From Desulfocucumis sp964643075 (lineage in GTDB: Bacteria; Bacillota; Desulfotomaculia; Desulfotomaculales; Desulfocucumaceae), in contig CAZXQO010000005.1 in NCBI GenBank assembly GCA_964643075.1, positions 62,001 to 126,000 of the forward strand: a DNA stretch of 64,000 nt, written 5' to 3'. The first letter of the stretch is position 1, and the number at the start of each line of letters is the position of its first letter. This document shows, piece after piece, positions 8,262 to 15,222 of this stretch. The notes below the pieces were generated by a model that saw only the letters and a list, made by a program, of their open reading frames with translations, made no database searches and was not told the DNA's origin. A program made the translations under genes and the position numbers.

Positions 8262-8606
8262 ATGGACGAGCAAAAAATTCAGGTAACCATATTTGGGGTT
8301 AATGCCCCCGCGCCTTCAGGCGGTTGAGGCTGCGGTCCTTCCACTGGATGTGGACCGGCAAAGACCATGAAAGATGACGCGGAAGAACTCGGTCTGGCTC
8401 TGAAAGACAAATACGGTGCTGCTATTGAAGTGGCCTTTGTAGACGTAGCCACCGACGAGTTGAAAAATTATCCCAAAGTAGCGGAAATATTGCAACGGGT
8501 CAGGCTTCCCCTTACTGTTATCAACGGGGAACCACGCTTCCATGGCGGGCTGTCGTCGGAAATGATTTCCGATGTGGTGGACGGTCTGAAGAATATTCAA
8601 CAATAA
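8262..8606 (+). CDS. probable selenoprotein: thioredoxin-fold YuzD-like redox protein with in-frame UGA
   Basis: ATG 8262 with GGAGAG eight bases upstream. The frame contains TGA at codon 22 (8325-8327), then stays open to TAA at 8606, giving 114 residues if UGA is read as selenocysteine. The active region reads SGG-U-GCGPSTGCGPAKT, so Sec22 would lie next to Cys24 and Cys30 in an N-terminal redox loop after a first beta strand (QVTIFGVN). The rest (EVAFVDVATDEL, LPLTVINGEPRFHGG) has the thioredoxin-like layout of YuzD/DUF1462 proteins. A 6-bp stem (8333-8338 with 8352-8357) starts five bases after the UGA, where bacterial SECIS elements lie. No canonical start fits just after the UGA except ATG 8367, which would remove the whole redox motif. 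Alternative: a nonsense mutation or sequencing error. Confidence 0.72.
8333..8357 (+). promoter_or_regulatory. candidate bacterial SECIS stem-loop
   Basis: CGGTCC pairs with GGACCG, extendable by neighbouring G-C and T-A pairs around one bulge. It closes a 13-base loop that can itself form a 3-bp mini-stem. It lies within the coding frame directly after the UGA, as required for SelB-dependent insertion. Structure was judged by eye only. Confidence 0.5.
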
Positions 8607-8636
8607 GGTGACTATGTAGAAAAATAGCGAACTATC

Positions 8637-8666
8637 AAAACCGTCCGGCAAGGGCGGTTTTTTTAT
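8637..8666 (+). terminator. terminator after the UGA-containing gene
   Basis: AACCGTCC/GGGCGGTT stem with a GGCAA-type loop followed by seven T residues. The whole 3' unit of the redox gene is therefore transcribed separately from ablA. Confidence 0.85.
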
Positions 8667-8734
8667 GTCCTTGAATAAAGTCTTCCTTAAAATATTTATT
8701 CCTATAATTTTTTTGAATTATGCAAAAATTTTTT

Positions 8735-8850
8735 CTCATAATGAGTTGGCTACAGTTATTTACTGTAATTTTATCAGAATGCCTAAATATTGAGGAATAG
8801 AGTTCCACAAGAAAATTGAAGTAGACAACTCATAATGATATAATAAGTTG
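8735..8850 (+). promoter_or_regulatory. ablA promoter with repeated CTCATAATGA box
   Basis: A sigma-A-type promoter TTGAAG (8816-8821), 17-base spacer, TATAAT (8839-8844) precedes ablA. The decamer CTCATAATGA occurs twice: as part of the palindrome CTCATAATGAG at 8735-8745, and inside the promoter spacer abutting the -10 box (8829-8838). ACAACT/AGTTGT arms also flank the -10 region. This looks like a two-site operator for osmotic or other control (inference). Confidence 0.55.
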
Positions 8851-8893
8851 TCAGTTATGAAAAATATATAGTTTATATAATGGGAGGGATTTT

Positions 8894-10105
8894 TTGAACA
8901 GTGCATGGTGTTATATGGAAAAGTTAAAAATAAGCGAGGAAGAATGGAACGACTGGCGATGGCAGATTAGCCACAGAATTACTTCCGTGGAAGAATTGTC
9001 CCACTTTATTGATCTAAATGAAAGTGAAAAGAAAGACATTAAATCATGTCTGAAAAGATTCAGAATGGCCATTACACCCTACTACGCAAGTTTGATGCAT
9101 CCGGCTGAACGGGACTGCCCGATAAGATTACAGGCTGTACCGAGGCAGGAAGAACTGGTAAGTACACGTGGCGACATGCGGGACCCCTTGCACGAGGATA
9201 TCGACTCGCCTGTGCCGGGTCTCACTCACCGTTACCCTGACAGGGTGCTTTTGCTGGTTACCGATTGTTGCTCTATGTACTGCAGGCATTGTACCCGCCG
9301 GCGTATAGCAGGCCACAATGATAGTTTAATGCCGAAAGCCCAGTTGGAACGTGCATTTTCTTATATCAAAAACAATCCGGTAATCAGGGATGTACTTATA
9401 TCGGGAGGAGATCCTTTTACTCTTACTGATGACCAGTTGGAATACATTCTTCAAAAACTCAGATCGATCCGTCACGTGGAGATTATACGTATCGGCACCA
9501 GAACACCCGTTGTGCTGCCACAAAGAATAACACCTGAACTCTGCTCAGTACTGGAAAAGTATCATCCCATCTGGATTAATACACATTTTAATCATCCCAG
9601 GGAATTAACCCGGGAGGCAACCAGGGCTTGTGCAAGGCTGGCCAAGGCGGGTATCCCGCTGGGCAACCAGTCGGTGCTATTGAAGGGAATTAACGACAAT
9701 CCTGAAATAATGAAACAACTGGTACAGAAACTGCTAAAAAACAGGGTTCGGCCATATTACCTCTACCAGTGCGACCTGAGCGAGGGCATAGGACATTTTC
9801 GTACGCCGGTCAGCACCGGCATAGAGCTTATTGAAAATTTACGCGGTCATACGAGTGGACTGGCCATACCTACTTTCGTAATTGACGCACCGGGCGGCGG
9901 CGGCAAAATCCCCCTGGGTCCCAATTATGTTCTATCCCAGGGACGGGGCAAAATAGTGCTGAGAAATTTCGAGGGAAATATTTATTTGTATACCGAGCCG
10001 GGCAAACAGGAGGAAAAACAAAAGACCCCCGGTATCGGCATAGCAGGGCTCCTGCAAGGCGGTGCGGTAATGCTTGACACCACCCTGGATAAGGCCCGGG
10101 CCTGA
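8894..10105 (+). CDS. ablA: lysine 2,3-aminomutase (radical SAM, PLP)
   Basis: Interconverts L-lysine and L-beta-lysine using S-adenosylmethionine, a [4Fe-4S] cluster and PLP. The cluster motif CSMYCRHC is at Cys126, Cys130 and Cys133; the SAM-binding 'SGGDPF' segment follows, and the C-terminal PGGGGKIPL loop (~335-345), typical of this family, is present. At 403 aa it matches KamA/AblA length. TTG 8894 lies behind GGGAGGG. It is followed 12 bases later by the beta-lysine acetyltransferase, so the product is most likely the osmolyte N-epsilon-acetyl-beta-lysine rather than a step of lysine fermentation. Confidence 0.93.
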   Translation: MNSAWCYMEKLKISEEEWNDWRWQISHRITSVEELSHFIDLNESEKKDIKSCLKRFRMAITPYYASLMHPAERDCPIRLQAVPRQEELVSTRGDMRDPLHEDIDSPVPGLTHRYPDRVLLLVTDCCSMYCRHCTRRRIAGHNDSLMPKAQLERAFSYIKNNPVIRDVLISGGDPFTLTDDQLEYILQKLRSIRHVEIIRIGTRTPVVLPQRITPELCSVLEKYHPIWINTHFNHPRELTREATRACARLAKAGIPLGNQSVLLKGINDNPEIMKQLVQKLLKNRVRPYYLYQCDLSEGIGHFRTPVSTGIELIENLRGHTSGLAIPTFVIDAPGGGGKIPLGPNYVLSQGRGKIVLRNFEGNIYLYTEPGKQEEKQKTPGIGIAGLLQGGAVMLDTTLDKARA

Positions 10106-10117
10106 GGGGGGAAACAA

Positions 10118-10984
10118 TTGGTTACTATCAGTCATGAGGGGCCGGGATTTTTTATTAGTGGAGTACTGGAGCATGTCAGTGCGAGGATATGGGTTAATGA
10201 ATACAATGCCGATGATCCGGCAGCCTTGCAGAATTTTTTAAAGGAGACGGCCCTGCAAAGAGGAATGGGAAAAATAATATTGCCCGCCAGGGTAGATGAT
10301 GCGGAAAGGTTGCAGGGGAATGGCTTTGTAGCTGAAGGTACGATAGAAGGATATTACGGGGATACACCCGCACTTTTTCTGGCTGCTTTTACCAGACCGG
10401 AAAGAGGGATTTCATTAGAGTACACTGCTGAGATGGAAATGTTAAAGAAAATACTTCGACACAACCGGGTTGAGGGGAAAAAATTACCGGCAGTTTTCAC
10501 AATGCGTCCGGCAGCTAAAAGCGATTGTACGGAAATGGCAACTCTGTTTAAAGAGGTTTTTGCCAGTTATCCCTCACCTGTTTACGATCCTTTATACCTG
10601 GCACGTGCCCTGGATAAAGGAGATATATACATGCTGGTCTGCCGCGGAGAAAAAATTGCCGCTGTAGCTGCGGCAGAAATGCAGCAAGACCGGCAAAGAG
10701 CGGAAATAACCAATTGCGCAACGGACAGCGAATTCAGGGGTATGGGATTTAACAGTCTGCTTATCCGGAGAATACAAAGGATGTGCCTGGCCAGGGGAAC
10801 AGGCTGTCTGTACAGCCTGGCCAGGGCTTCATCTTACGGCATGAATATAGTGCTGCACCGCCTGGGTTATATGTACCGCGGCACCTTGATAAAAAATTGT
10901 CACATCGCCGGTGGATTTGAAGACATGAACATCTGGGTCAGACCCTGCGGAGAGGGAAGTCTTTTCAGCGGGGGAGCATCTTGA
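10118..10984 (+). CDS. ablB: beta-lysine N6-acetyltransferase
   Basis: GNAT-fold enzyme that acetylates beta-lysine to the compatible solute N-epsilon-acetyl-beta-lysine. The C-terminal half (~130-270) carries the acetyl-CoA-binding region (EITNCATDSEFRGMGFNSLL) with the [RQ]xxGxG-type loop, here RGMGFN; the N-terminal half is the family-specific domain. TTG 10118 sits behind GAGGGGGG. Directly downstream of ablA in one operon, the classical ablAB order. Its end overlaps the region just before the amino acid transporter, which may be co-transcribed. Confidence 0.9.
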   Translation: MVTISHEGPGFFISGVLEHVSARIWVNEYNADDPAALQNFLKETALQRGMGKIILPARVDDAERLQGNGFVAEGTIEGYYGDTPALFLAAFTRPERGISLEYTAEMEMLKKILRHNRVEGKKLPAVFTMRPAAKSDCTEMATLFKEVFASYPSPVYDPLYLARALDKGDIYMLVCRGEKIAAVAAAEMQQDRQRAEITNCATDSEFRGMGFNSLLIRRIQRMCLARGTGCLYSLARASSYGMNIVLHRLGYMYRGTLIKNCHIAGGFEDMNIWVRPCGEGSLFSGGAS

Positions 10985-11010
10985 AAATAGAATATGATGG
11001 AGGTATGTGT

Positions 11011-11802
11011 ATGAAAAAAGTGCTTTATCTGGCGGGGTTGGCCATATTGTCTGTATTTTTACTAACTGGTTGCGGTGGTAGTAAAGAAACTGCCGGCGGC
11101 AAGGAATCACCCACAACCACGGAAAAGCCCGAATTTAGCTACGCCATGAGCGGCTTGTACAAACCCTTTAATTATAAGGAAAGCGGCAAGCTGACTGGCT
11201 TCGACGTGGAAATGGGCGCCGAGATTGCCAAGCGGATGGGGATGGAGCCAAACCCGGTTACCAATCCATGGGAGACCCTTATCCAGGGTCTGAAGGCGAA
11301 CAAATACGACGCTATCATAGGAAGTATGGCCATAACCGAAAAGCGCAAGGAACAGGTTGATTTTTCACGTCCTTATTACCGGTCCGGAGCACAGGTTTTT
11401 GTGAGCACAAATAATGAAACAATAAAGACTCCCGACGATATGAAAGGTAAAAAAATCGGGGTCGTCAAGGCCAGCACCTTCAGGGACGTAGCTCTGAGAT
11501 ATACCAGTGCGGACAAGGTAATTGGCTACGACAGCGATATTACAGCTCTGCAGGATTTACCGACGGGGCGCATTGATGCGGTTATCACCGATCAGATGGT
11601 GGGCTTGGTGGCCATGAAAAACGGCCAAAAAATAAAGGATGTGGGCAAGCCGCTGTGGGTTGACGAAATGGCCATTCCGGTCAATAAAGGAAATACGGAG
11701 CTTTTGAATAAAATAAACGCTGCTTTGGATGAAATCATCAAAGACGGAACCTACGAGAAGATCAGCAATAAATGGTTTGGCCGCAATATACTTGGCGAAT
11801 AA
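11011..11802 (+). CDS. polar amino acid ABC transporter, lipoprotein substrate-binding protein
   Basis: Family 3 extracellular solute-binding protein of 263 residues. Start ATG 11011 (GGAGG at 10999-11003) gives a lipoprotein signal peptide: MKKVLYLAGLAILSVFLLTG followed by the lipobox Cys (LTGC), then a Gly/Ser/Thr linker. The mature part has the bilobal pattern FDVEMGAEIAKRMGM ... DAIIGSMAITEKRKEQVDFS typical of His/Gln/Arg/Cys binding proteins. It is the first gene of a complete importer. Whether it takes up lysine for the adjacent ablAB pathway cannot be decided from sequence. Confidence 0.9.
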   Translation: MKKVLYLAGLAILSVFLLTGCGGSKETAGGKESPTTTEKPEFSYAMSGLYKPFNYKESGKLTGFDVEMGAEIAKRMGMEPNPVTNPWETLIQGLKANKYDAIIGSMAITEKRKEQVDFSRPYYRSGAQVFVSTNNETIKTPDDMKGKKIGVVKASTFRDVALRYTSADKVIGYDSDITALQDLPTGRIDAVITDQMVGLVAMKNGQKIKDVGKPLWVDEMAIPVNKGNTELLNKINAALDEIIKDGTYEKISNKWFGRNILGE

Positions 11803-11814
11803 ATTTTTTCATGT

Positions 11815-11846
11815 GTGGGGTGCGTATTGCGTACCCCACGGTTTTT
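11815..11846 (+). terminator. intra-operon hairpin between binding protein and permease
   Basis: GTGGGGTGCG/CGTACCCCAC stem with a TATTG loop and a T-run. It sits between the binding-protein gene and the permease gene, where partial termination or 3'-end stabilisation would give excess binding protein. Confidence 0.65.
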
Positions 11847-11889
11847 GTTGAACCGTAAATGCACATATCTTCTTGGGGCAGGTGACCAA

Positions 11890-12561
11890 ATGTCGGCATT
11901 TCTGAAAATTGCATCAGAAAATTTCACGGCTTTTGCCGCAGCTACGTTGGTAACATTAAAACTGACCTCTGTCTCACTGGCACTGGCTATGGTAATCGGT
12001 TTACTAATAGCCTTTTGTAAAATATCGGGTGTTCGTCCGCTATATGGCATCGCTCAGCTTTACATCACCATTATCAGGGGCACTCCCCTCATCGTGCAGA
12101 TTTCATTTTTTTATTTCGGAATTAGCGCAGTACTAGTGCTCCCGGCTTTCTGGGCCGGTTCCCTGGCCCTGGCCATTCACGCCGGGGCGTACATTGCAGA
12201 AATTTTCAGGGGATCAATCCAGTCCATCAATAAGGGGCAGATGGAAGCGGCCAGATCCCTGGGCATGAGCTACTGGCTGGCCATGCGCCGGATCATACTT
12301 CCTCAGGCCTTCAAGCGGGCCATACCTCCACTGGGCAATCAGTTCATCATTGGGCTAAAGGACTCTTCACTGGTAGCCTACATCGGGATTGCCGAGATAT
12401 GGGGCACATCCCTTTCTATCGCGGCTGATAACTGGCAGCCCTTTTTAACCTATCTTTTGGGCGGCTGCTATTATCTGGTGCTGGTAATTATATTTACTTT
12501 TTTGGTCCATAAACTGGAATTGAAGCTGGATGTGGAAAACAATGAGGTGAGCAATAAATGA
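11890..12561 (+). CDS. polar amino acid ABC transporter permease
   Basis: HisM/GlnP-family membrane subunit with five predicted membrane spans and the EAA loop MEAARSLGMSYWLAMRRIILPQ (~120-140) that contacts the ATPase. The start at ATG 11890 (AGGTGA upstream) is chosen because an upstream in-frame GTG at 11815 lies inside the intercistronic hairpin and would add an uncharacteristic Arg/Cys-rich leader. The stop overlaps the start of the ATPase gene (ATGA), showing translational coupling. Confidence 0.92.
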   Translation: MSAFLKIASENFTAFAAATLVTLKLTSVSLALAMVIGLLIAFCKISGVRPLYGIAQLYITIIRGTPLIVQISFFYFGISAVLVLPAFWAGSLALAIHAGAYIAEIFRGSIQSINKGQMEAARSLGMSYWLAMRRIILPQAFKRAIPPLGNQFIIGLKDSSLVAYIGIAEIWGTSLSIAADNWQPFLTYLLGGCYYLVLVIIFTFLVHKLELKLDVENNEVSNK

Positions 12562-13280
12562 TAAAAATTAGGAGGTTGAATAAATACTTCGGCTCACTGC
12601 AAGTGCTGCGGGACATAGACCTGGATGTGGACAAAAATGAAGTGGTAGTTTTTATAGGTGCCAGTGGTTCAGGAAAAAGTACGTTATTGCGTTGCATAAA
12701 TTTCCTGGAGATGATGAACGGCGGGGAAATCTCCATCATGGGCCGTAAGATTGACCCGAAAAAGGACGATTTAAACCAGATACGTCAAAATGTGGGCATG
12801 GTATTTCAGCATTTCAACCTCTTTCCCCACAGAACCTCACTGGAAAATATCTTAGAGGCTCCTGTTTATGTAAAAAAAACTGGCAAAGTACAGGCATCCA
12901 AAGAGGCTATGCTGCTATTGGAAAAAGTTGGTCTTGCAGACAAAGCCGGAGTATACCCGGCCCAACTGTCCGGCGGGCAAAAGCAAAGGGTGGCTATAGC
13001 CAGAGCACTGGCTATGAACCCGGAAATAATGCTGTTTGACGAACCTACTTCGGCACTGGACCCGGAACTGGTAGGAGAAGTGCTGCAGGTTATGAAGGAA
13101 TTGGCCGGGGAAGGTATGACTATGGTGGTGGTCACTCATGAAATGGGCTTTGCCAGAGAGGTGGCCGACAGGATAATGGTCATGGACGAGGGCAGTATTA
13201 TTGAGGCAGGTACTCCTGAAGACATTTTCCAGAACCCTAAAATGGAGCGTACCCAGACATTTCTGTCACAGATATTGTAG
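12558..13280 (+). CDS. polar amino acid ABC transporter ATP-binding protein
   Basis: GlnQ/ArtP-type ATPase of 240 residues. Walker A GASGSGKST (~33-41), Q-loop, signature LSGGQKQR (~137), Walker B IMLFDEPTSALDP (~157-169) and the H-loop VVVTHE are all intact. The ATGA overlap with the permease fixes the start. Followed by a factor-independent terminator. Confidence 0.95.
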   Translation: MIKIRRLNKYFGSLQVLRDIDLDVDKNEVVVFIGASGSGKSTLLRCINFLEMMNGGEISIMGRKIDPKKDDLNQIRQNVGMVFQHFNLFPHRTSLENILEAPVYVKKTGKVQASKEAMLLLEKVGLADKAGVYPAQLSGGQKQRVAIARALAMNPEIMLFDEPTSALDPELVGEVLQVMKELAGEGMTMVVVTHEMGFAREVADRIMVMDEGSIIEAGTPEDIFQNPKMERTQTFLSQIL

Positions 13281-13352
13281 TATTTCAAAATGCATTCAAA
13301 AATGCTTCAAAATAACTAATTCAATTCAAGAACTGTCCCTGAATTTCCGCCG

Positions 13353-13390
13353 GACTGGAAGCGAGAACGCTGCCAGCCCTTTTTTGTTGT
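13353..13390 (+). terminator. terminator of the amino acid transporter operon
   Basis: CTGGxAGCG/CGCTxCCAG stem with an AGAA tetraloop, followed by CCTTTTTTG. It converges on the gene ending at 13400. Confidence 0.75.
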
Positions 13391-13399
13391 TTTCTTAAA

Positions 13400-13801
13400 T
13401 TAATCGGATAGTCCGACTCCCAGAATACCTCCAATGGTCCCTCCGGCCAGAGCGATAATAAATTTTAGTAACACTGTAAAAAAAGTAGCCTGAGAAGGCA
13501 GGAAAATCAGAGCTATCAGCATTATTAGTGCAAAATAGGTCACGCCTACCCCCATGCCGTGAAAAAGCCCTTTGTTGCCAGCATTTTTTGCTGCTATCCC
13601 ACCACCACACAATACACCCGCAAAAAGCATGGCGTATGCAAACCAGGGCAGGGTGCTTTCGGAAAGGCTGGTGAAGTAGAAGGCCATGCCCAGGAGGGCG
13701 CTGCTGGCGGCGGAAATTATCAAAGCAACCACTGTTCCTTTGATAATTGAGTTATAATTAATTGATGAGGGGCGTACGGGATCAGGAATTTTAAAACCCA
13801 A
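13400..13801 (-). CDS. TIGR04086-family integral membrane protein
   Basis: 133-residue protein with four hydrophobic helices: ~18-45, 52-72 (Gly/Ala-rich AGVLCGGGIAAKNAG), 80-103, and 108-130 ending in GGTIGGILGVGL. This layout and the Gly-rich helices match the TIGR04086 family of Clostridia, whose function is unknown; several members lie near yajC/secDF or sporulation genes. An ATG start is taken at 13801, with CGGAGGTGAG upstream on the - strand. Confidence 0.8.
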   Translation of the reverse strand: MGFKIPDPVRPSSINYNSIIKGTVVALIISAASSALLGMAFYFTSLSESTLPWFAYAMLFAGVLCGGGIAAKNAGNKGLFHGMGVGVTYFALIMLIALIFLPSQATFFTVLLKFIIALAGGTIGGILGVGLSD

Positions 13802-13951
13802 TATCTCTCACCTCCGGAGGATGTTTAACACAATTGTATGTATTCAGCTTTCTGTTATGACAGAAATTTTACAAACTGTACGGATTTATAAAACACAGAA
13901 TATAATGGATAATATGTCGAAAGGCTAAAAAATGAAAGGTGCGGTGTAACT

Positions 13952-14542
13952 TTGAACAGTCAGATGCTAACCTACGAAATCGGAGACAGGCTGTATATCA
14001 ATGTTACCAATCGCTGCTGCAATAACTGTGTTTTTTGCATCAGGAAAACGGAAAAGGGCGTGGGCTATAATCTATGGCTGGAAAAGGAACCCACAGCGGA
14101 AGAGATTATTAAGTCCGCCGGTGACGCAGCCAAGTACTCGGAAGTGGTTTTCTGCGGCTATGGTGAGCCTCTCATGCGGCTTGATGTGGTAAAAGAAGTG
14201 GCCGCTGAGCTTAAGTCCCGGGGGGCAGTGCTGCGTGTAAATACCAACGGCCAGGCTTCGCTGCAGTTGGGGAAAAATGTGCCCGCGGAGTTGAGGTGGC
14301 TGGTGGATACTGTTAACATCAGCCTGAATGCTGACACTCCGGAAAAGTACATGGAATTGTGCAGCCCTGCTCTGGGTGCAAGGGCTTACCCTGCCTTGCT
14401 GGATTTTGCCCGGGAATGTAAACTGCATATTCCTCGGGTGGTTTTTTCCGTGGTGCAGTGGCCTGGGGTGGATATAGAGAAATGCAGGGAGATAGCTCAC
14501 TCCATGGGTGTGGAGTTCAGGTTAAGAAAATACAGTGGTTAA
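13952..14542 (+). CDS. TatD-associated-type radical SAM protein
   Basis: 196-residue radical SAM enzyme. The cluster motif sits in NRCCNNCVFC (~21-28, spacing C-x3-C-x2-C), followed by the GYGEPL motif (~70) that contacts SAM and a VNTNGQ strand. Its short length and N-terminal sequence (YEIGDRLYINVTNRCCN) match the TatD-family-associated radical SAM proteins; the target is unknown. No tatD gene is next to it here. TTG start at 13952 with AAAGGTGCGGTG upstream. Confidence 0.85.
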   Translation: MNSQMLTYEIGDRLYINVTNRCCNNCVFCIRKTEKGVGYNLWLEKEPTAEEIIKSAGDAAKYSEVVFCGYGEPLMRLDVVKEVAAELKSRGAVLRVNTNGQASLQLGKNVPAELRWLVDTVNISLNADTPEKYMELCSPALGARAYPALLDFARECKLHIPRVVFSVVQWPGVDIEKCREIAHSMGVEFRLRKYSG

Positions 14543-14556
14543 AAATAGTTTGCTGA

Positions 14557-14584
14557 TGCCACCCTCCTCAGGGTGGCATTATTA
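14557..14584 (+). terminator. terminator after radical SAM gene
   Basis: TGCCACCCT/AGGGTGGCA 9-bp perfect stem with a CCTC loop, followed by TTATTAATT. The remaining bases up to 14760 hold only a 31-codon ORF without ribosome site (14599-14694) and AT-rich DNA. Confidence 0.75.
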
Positions 14585-14762
14585 ATTATATTGAAATTAT
14601 GCTTAAGGTAATTTATGGTAAACGTATTAGGGTGAAGGAGGTAGTCCTGAGGGGCGGCAGACCCTTTTTTATTGTAGGAATACTTATTGGCTAATCTCTA
14701 TCGATTTGTAAAAAATGAAGACAAAAGATCTGGCATAATGAAGAATTTTGTTATATTATTAT

Positions 14763-14782
14763 ATTCAAATAAGCGTTTTAAT
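14763..14782 (+). promoter_or_regulatory. candidate CadC/SmtB-type operator
   Basis: ATTCAAA and TTTTAAT separated by six bases form an imperfect inverted repeat (one mismatch) just before the ArsR-family gene. This resembles the TTCAAA/TTTGAA half-sites recognised by CadC-type repressors. It would allow autorepression of the metal-efflux operon. Confidence 0.45.
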
Positions 14783-14799
14783 GTAAGGCGGGTGTATAT

Positions 14800-15222
14800 A
14801 TGGATGGTAGTGACCGTAAATGCTTTGAATTAGGGGATACAAGGCCTGCCAAAAAAGAGGAAGATGTATGCGAAATATTCTGCTCGGACCAGGCCAAGGT
14901 GGATAGGATTAGAAAGCTTATACACGCAACGGAAGGGCTGGCTAGTATGTTTAAGGCCCTGGCGGATGATACCAGAATAAAAATAGTATACGCCCTGTCC
15001 CTGGAGGAACTTTGTGTGTGCGATGTAGCAAACATAACCGGCTCCTCTGTGGCCACTGCCTCACATCATTTAAGGCTCCTGAGAAATTCGGGGCTGGCTA
15101 AATACAGAAAAGAGGGCAAACTGGCGTACTACAGCCTGCAGGATAACTGTATAAGGGAAATAATAAATGCAGCCATCAGACACAGCGGAGGAAGCCATGG
15201 AAAAGCTGACTGCAGAGAATAA
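14800..15222 (+). CDS. ArsR/SmtB-family metal-responsive repressor, CadC type
   Basis: 140-residue winged-helix repressor. Residues ~45-125 form the ArsR fold (FKALADDTRIKIVYALSLEE), and the alpha-3 metal site reads ELCVCD, the CadC/ArsR cysteine pair. An additional N-terminal Cys (CEIFC, ~25-29) supplies the extra ligands found in CadC-type Cd/Pb/Zn sensors. The DNA-reading helix is TASHHLRLLRNSG. The 3' end overlaps the cadA start region by 26 bases, so the two are one operon. Confidence 0.9.
   Translation: MDGSDRKCFELGDTRPAKKEEDVCEIFCSDQAKVDRIRKLIHATEGLASMFKALADDTRIKIVYALSLEELCVCDVANITGSSVATASHHLRLLRNSGLAKYRKEGKLAYYSLQDNCIREIINAAIRHSGGSHGKADCRE

Noticed and set aside
8367..8606. 79-aa protein starting at ATG 8367 instead of a UGA-containing gene
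   Set aside because: It has no ribosome site, and the same frame upstream carries a proper SD, start codon and redox motif interrupted only by the UGA.
14599..14694. 31-codon ORF between the radical SAM and cadC-type genes
   Set aside because: No ribosome site upstream and no recognisable pattern beyond a hydrophobic tail.
15167..15196. Longer cadA starting at ATG 15167
   Set aside because: GGAGGAA is placed for ATG 15197, and the extra ten residues are not typical of HMA-domain N-termini.
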